Source of the DNA: an uncultured Alphaproteobacteria bacterium
GTDB taxonomy: Bacteria; Pseudomonadota; Alphaproteobacteria; RF32; CAG-239
Direction of reading: 5' to 3'
Length of the DNA: 16,876 bases
NCBI GenBank assembly: GCA_944391355.1
Contig: CALXTG010000066.1
Coordinates: 1-16,876 of the forward strand
The notes below the pieces were generated by a model. The model did not search any database. It saw only the letters and a program-made list of their open reading frames with translations, and was not told where the DNA came from. The position numbers were made by a program, and so were the translations under genes. This document shows, one piece after another, positions 13,951 through 16,876 of this stretch (positions are counted from its first letter, which is position 1; every line of letters begins with the position of its first letter).

Positions 13951-14241
13951 ATGAGTAGACAAGATTTTATGAAAGGCTGCAAAGGACAAGATCCTGAGCT
14001 TTTAGCCAGAGGGAAAACGTATCCTAAGATACTGGATCCAGATCGCTTTTTTGATGCTCTTCTGAGTTATGGTTCAGTACGTGAAAATGACAATGGTAAG
14101 GCTATTATGCTTGAAGGTTTAACTTCGGGAATGCTTAAAGAGGCAGATTCTAAGGTCGTCAATAAAGTAGTGTCTGAGGTGAATCGAGATGATAAAAACA
14201 GTCTCCTTCTTGATGCAATGAAGCAAGGCAGAGAGCTCTAA
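13951..14241 (+). CDS. Small soluble protein of unknown function, 96 aa
   Basis: The start at ATG 13951 is set by GAGGAG ending seven bases upstream; a TTG five codons earlier would place this site inside the gene. The protein (MSRQDFMKGCKGQDPELLAR ... NSLLLDAMKQGREL) is charged, helical and without membrane segment or signal. I do not recognise a family; it is not like the flagellin regulators FlaF or FlbT. It has a near-consensus promoter and its own terminator, so it is probably expressed strongly as a single gene. Base composition is more AT-rich than the murJ operon beside it, which could mean acquisition, though the small length makes this weak. Confidence 0.75.
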   Translation: MSRQDFMKGCKGQDPELLARGKTYPKILDPDRFFDALLSYGSVRENDNGKAIMLEGLTSGMLKEADSKVVNKVVSEVNRDDKNSLLLDAMKQGREL

Positions 14242-14271
14242 ATTTATTTTTTTACTTCTCCTGAGAATTTC

Positions 14272-14296
14272 AGCCTCCGTTATGCGGAGGCTTTTT
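14272..14296 (+). terminator. Terminator of the 96-aa gene
   Basis: AGCCTCCG (14272–14279) pairs with CGGAGGCT (14285–14292) around a TTATG loop, followed by T residues. No T-run lies on the other strand, so it would not serve the convergent flagellin gene well. Confidence 0.9.
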
Positions 14297-14321
14297 GTAT
14301 TCGGAAAATTACTGCGTAACA
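14297..14321. repeat. Short dispersed repeat, copy 2
   Basis: Matches 4313–4336 at about 22 of 25 positions (GTATTCGGAAA, then TT, CTG and GTAACA). It starts directly after the T-run of a terminator, as copy 1 lies just after the ychF terminator. Confidence 0.4.
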
Positions 14322-14328
14322 GGCCTAA

Positions 14329-16176
14329 TTAAAACAGCCGCAAAATCGATTGCGAGGCTTGAGAGGCGAGGGAAAGGGAATTGACGGCCAGCTGTTGCGA
14401 AGTCTGTAACGCCAGCATATTGGCAGATTCCTGATTCATATCCGCGAGGGTTAATTTATCTGCGCCTTCTTCTAAAACATTTATCAGATTTTCGGTAAAA
14501 TCCTGCCGGGTGGTGACGATGGAATAATAGTTGCCGAATTCGGAAGCAAAACTGCGCAGGGTGTTAATAGCATTTTCCAATTCCAAAAGGGTTTGGTCTA
14601 TTGCGGCAGTTCCGAACCACTCGGCCGCGCTCAGCCCCAGCGAGCGGCGGTCGGCACTGACGCCTTTGATGTTTATTTGAGAACTTCGGTCTTCATTGAA
14701 GTTAATTTTCAGGTCCTGGCGGTCAAGCAGATTAATGCCTTTGTAGGCGGCATCGCGAATCAGGCTGTCATATTGACTGAGGATTTCTTCATATCGGGCA
14801 GCATATTTATTTTCGCTGCGCTGCGGATTGTCGATTTGTTTAAATTCATCCATGGCGGCGGTGATGTCTGGCAACGGCGGGGCAACAGCCGATACTTGAT
14901 TGAAACCGGGCGGCGGATTAAAACCGTTGTCTTGATTTAAGAAAAGGCCGCTTAAGTTTGTATCTGCCCGGAAGATGCCGTTTGCGGTGATAAAAGTTGC
15001 TCCTGCCGCCGCGGAAAGCGTGTTGGCGGTAACATACAGAGAATCGGGGTTGTTGGTGCGGGCGTTGATAACAACTCCGGCGGATTTGATATCAATATTT
15101 GTTTTTTCAAAAAGATAACCGGTAAATATACCGTCAAAATTAACGGCAGAGCTGTTCTCAAGGGTAAGGTTGCACATAGCGAACGCCTGAGAATTGAAGC
15201 CGTTAGTGCTGATGTTGGCAATGGCGTTGTCTTTCATTAAAATATCGCAATGCGTAAAGCCGTGGCCGTACATGGCATTTGACGTATAGTTAAAAACTGT
15301 GTCGGCGCCGAGAGTGATTTGGGCGTTATCGCCGGTTTTTCCGCCTTCAATACCGCGGATAAAAACGCTGTTTTTATTATTGCCGTCATTGATGTTAAGC
15401 GGGCTGTTGTCACGGATATTAATCTGTCCCTGAAGTTCAATTGCCACGCTGCTGCCGGGAGCGGCAATGCCTGCAAAAGGTTTGCTCAGGTTATCAGTAT
15501 GGTCAACAACCTCAAAACTAATGTCAAGGTTTCTTAAAATAACATTTTGGGAGTTTTCCCGAACCTGAATAACGCCGTTATTTTCAAAAGATTTGCTGTT
15601 GGTTGAAAGCGTGATGGCTAAATCGGAAATAAGGCTGCCGTTGCCGGCGGAGATTCCGGAAAAGGTTTCATCTTGGAAATCAAAATGCAGAGAAGAATGA
15701 TTGGTGCCGCCGAAATAACTGCTGCCAACCAAAGACTGCCCCTGAGCCAAAACCAGATTTTGATTGGTACTCAGGGTGATGTTGCCGTCGATGACGATTA
15801 TCCCGTGCTTTTGGCTGTTAACAGCGGCCAGAAGTTCGCTTTCGGTGGTGACAACCGCAAAGACGTCGGCGGCGGAATCGCGGGCAGTATTGGCAACGGC
15901 TTTGGCCTGTTCCAAAAATTTGGTACCGGAGTCAATCGCTTCAGAAGCGGCTTTAATCGTCTGCACGCCCTGTGACATAGCGTCCAAAAGCGCGGTTAAA
16001 TCAGCGGCACGATTGTTTAAGGAAGAAGCGGTGTAATAAGAAGAAGGATTATCGATTGCCGAAGAAACTTTAAGGCCGGTCGCTAAGCGGTTTTGCACAA
16101 TATCCTGCTGTCTTGCAATGTTTTGCAAGCTCAACAAGTTGCTGCGCATTGACGCTGTTAACGAAATCCCCGACAT
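14329..16176 (-). CDS. Flagellin with a predicted beta-helix central domain, 615 aa
   Basis: Flagellin polymerises into the flagellar filament. Residues 1–103 are a normal N-terminal D0/D1 (SLQNIARQQDIVQNRLATGL, KVSSAIDNPSSYYTASSL, GVQTIKAASEAIDSG). Residues about 440–615 are the C-terminal D1/D0 (DAAYKGINLL, INTLRSFASEFGNYYSIVTT, DMNQESANMLALQTSQQLAV, ending SQSILRLF). Between them, about 105–415 looks like a right-handed parallel beta-helix: an entry segment like pectate lyases (TTESELLAAVNSQKHGIIVI then DGNITL, GQSLVGSS), then repeated rungs such as FTHCDILMKDNAIANI, FAMCNLTLENSSAVNF and FEKTNIDIKSAGVVIN about 24 residues apart. A proline-rich linker (PPPGFNQVSAVAPPLP) leads back. Cys310 and Cys335 are unusual for a flagellin. 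AAGAGG lies eight bases before the ATG. No HExxH protease motif is present. Confidence 0.93.
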   Translation of the reverse strand: MSGISLTASMRSNLLSLQNIARQQDIVQNRLATGLKVSSAIDNPSSYYTASSLNNRAADLTALLDAMSQGVQTIKAASEAIDSGTKFLEQAKAVANTARDSAADVFAVVTTESELLAAVNSQKHGIIVIDGNITLSTNQNLVLAQGQSLVGSSYFGGTNHSSLHFDFQDETFSGISAGNGSLISDLAITLSTNSKSFENNGVIQVRENSQNVILRNLDISFEVVDHTDNLSKPFAGIAAPGSSVAIELQGQINIRDNSPLNINDGNNKNSVFIRGIEGGKTGDNAQITLGADTVFNYTSNAMYGHGFTHCDILMKDNAIANISTNGFNSQAFAMCNLTLENSSAVNFDGIFTGYLFEKTNIDIKSAGVVINARTNNPDSLYVTANTLSAAAGATFITANGIFRADTNLSGLFLNQDNGFNPPPGFNQVSAVAPPLPDITAAMDEFKQIDNPQRSENKYAARYEEILSQYDSLIRDAAYKGINLLDRQDLKINFNEDRSSQINIKGVSADRRSLGLSAAEWFGTAAIDQTLLELENAINTLRSFASEFGNYYSIVTTRQDFTENLINVLEEGADKLTLADMNQESANMLALQTSQQLAVNSLSLASQASQSILRLF

Positions 16177-16211
16177 TCTCTCGGCCTCTTGTTATTCTGT
16201 TTTCCCTATAC

Positions 16212-16357
16212 TGTCATACTCCGACTTGACCTATTCCCCTTACTTGTCATTCTCCGGCTTGACCGGAGAATCCAGATCGATAAATTAGCCTTATTATTTA
16301 ACCTGGATGTTCGGATCAAGTCCGAACATGACGATAAAAATAAGTCGAACCATGACA
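16212..16357. repeat. Nested inverted-repeat element upstream of the flagellin gene
   Basis: Two inverted pairs are nested. The inner arms 16245–16275 and 16303–16333 are imperfect complements, and each holds its own hairpin (TCTCCGG/CCGGAGA; GTTCGGA/TCCGAAC); they end in ATCCAG and CTGGAT. The outer arms TGTCATACTCCGACTT (16212–16227) and AAGTCGAACCATGACA (16342–16357) are shorter variants of the same TGTCAT...CTTGA module. This resembles the 'GTCATTC...GAATCCAG' intergenic palindromes common in several bacterial genomes. It lies in the flagellin upstream region and may separate its promoter from the gene. Confidence 0.75.
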
Positions 16358-16876
16358 ATAGAGATATATTATCATAATTTCCCATTTTAATCAATATATG
16401 TTAATAAAGATTTAGCATATCCTCTTTTTCTGTCTAAAACTATTTAAAGAACGGTATTTTGTCACAATTTCCATATCCGGCGGAAGATAATGAATTTCGA
16501 ACATCATTTTTCCAAACTTGGCAGACAGAGCAGGGAAGTATACCCAACTTTATTCCATTCAATGGAATTTCCCAAGTCTAACAAAACTGAATACGGACAG
16601 AACACCCCAAACAGCCTGGATTAAAACTTTCAAAATGTAACAAAACACCTTTTTATTCCTTTGTTTGGTCCCAGGCAAAGCGCATAGCTTCGCATAAAAT
16701 TGATTTTGCTGAAACAGCCCACATAAAATCACAAAATAAAAGTAATTGAACGAAGCCACCTCAAATCAGAAAGAAAAATCATTAAGTTTCACAGTCAACC
16801 TGAAAAGTCTCAATTGAACGGCAAATCTCATTAACCTTTGACAAAATCGATATCCCATTGTTTTGACAGGGGATTA
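16358..16876. other. AT-rich intergenic stretch without a convincing gene
   Basis: About 520 bases. The only open frame of note (16559–16759, minus) has no ribosome site or recognisable product. A 17-base near-palindrome ATTCCATT-C-AATGGAAT lies at 16552–16568. The flagellin promoter may lie at the left edge (minus strand, GATAAT-like bases near 16363–16373) but I cannot place a convincing sigma-28 or sigma-70 pair. Confidence 0.5.

Noticed and set aside
14900..15870. Flagellinolysin-type protease in the flagellin middle domain
   Set aside because: No HExxH zinc motif occurs; the sequence pattern points to beta-helix rungs instead.
14900..15870. Active pectate lyase in the flagellin
   Set aside because: The beta-helix resemblance is structural only; I could not find the conserved pectate-lyase catalytic blocks.
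16559..16759. 66-codon minus-strand frame in the right-hand intergenic stretch
   Set aside because: No Shine-Dalgarno, no recognisable product, AT-rich random-looking composition; could not be supported.
1..16876. CRISPR arrays, tRNA or rRNA genes, transposases, integrases
   Set aside because: None seen: no regularly spaced repeats, no tRNA-like cloverleaf noticed in the gaps, and no open frame with mobile-element motifs.

Overview
The window comes from an alphaproteobacterium of moderate GC content. The evidence is the rplY–pth–ychF gene order, DUF2336 and DUF2333 family proteins, an alphaproteobacterial-type GloB and Nfu protein, and a flagellin. A Rhodospirillales-like or gut/host-associated lineage is my guess only. 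No tRNA, rRNA, CRISPR array, insertion sequence or prophage is visible.

Region 1 (1–4,934, plus strand) is mostly housekeeping. It holds the 3' end of pnp, ending inside a ~124-bp imperfect palindrome, and then a strong terminator. Next are two small accessory genes: an XRE-like 79-aa protein bracketed by 25-bp exact direct repeats, and a 118-aa single-pass membrane protein. Then come rplY (short L25), pth, ychF and trmL, most with readable promoters and terminators.

Region 2 (4,938–13,772, minus strand) is one long tightly packed transcription unit read right to left: murJ, DUF2333, nfu-type Fe-S protein, a Bax-like secreted glucosaminidase-fold protein, DUF2336, a GAF/HD-GYP c-di-GMP phosphodiesterase and gloB. 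Stop/start overlaps link most of the genes. A 326-aa charged protein of unknown function follows 74 bp after gloB and ends at a bidirectional terminator shared with trmL. The unit appears to start at a promoter at 13,813–13,841. Envelope biogenesis (MurJ, Bax-like), Fe-S carriage and c-di-GMP signalling are thus expressed together. The Bax-like protein lacks the catalytic glutamate expected for its family and carries an odd AT-rich tail that contains a terminator-like hairpin.

Region 3 (13,773–16,876) holds a divergent promoter region, a 96-aa orphan gene with a near-consensus promoter, and a 615-aa flagellin on the minus strand. The flagellin has normal D0/D1 ends, but its middle (about residues 105–415) looks like a right-handed parallel beta-helix of the pectate-lyase/adhesin type, with stacked ~24-residue rungs and two cysteines in register. 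This is the most striking object in the window. Upstream of the flagellin is a nested inverted-repeat element (16,212–16,357), then about 500 bp with no convincing gene.
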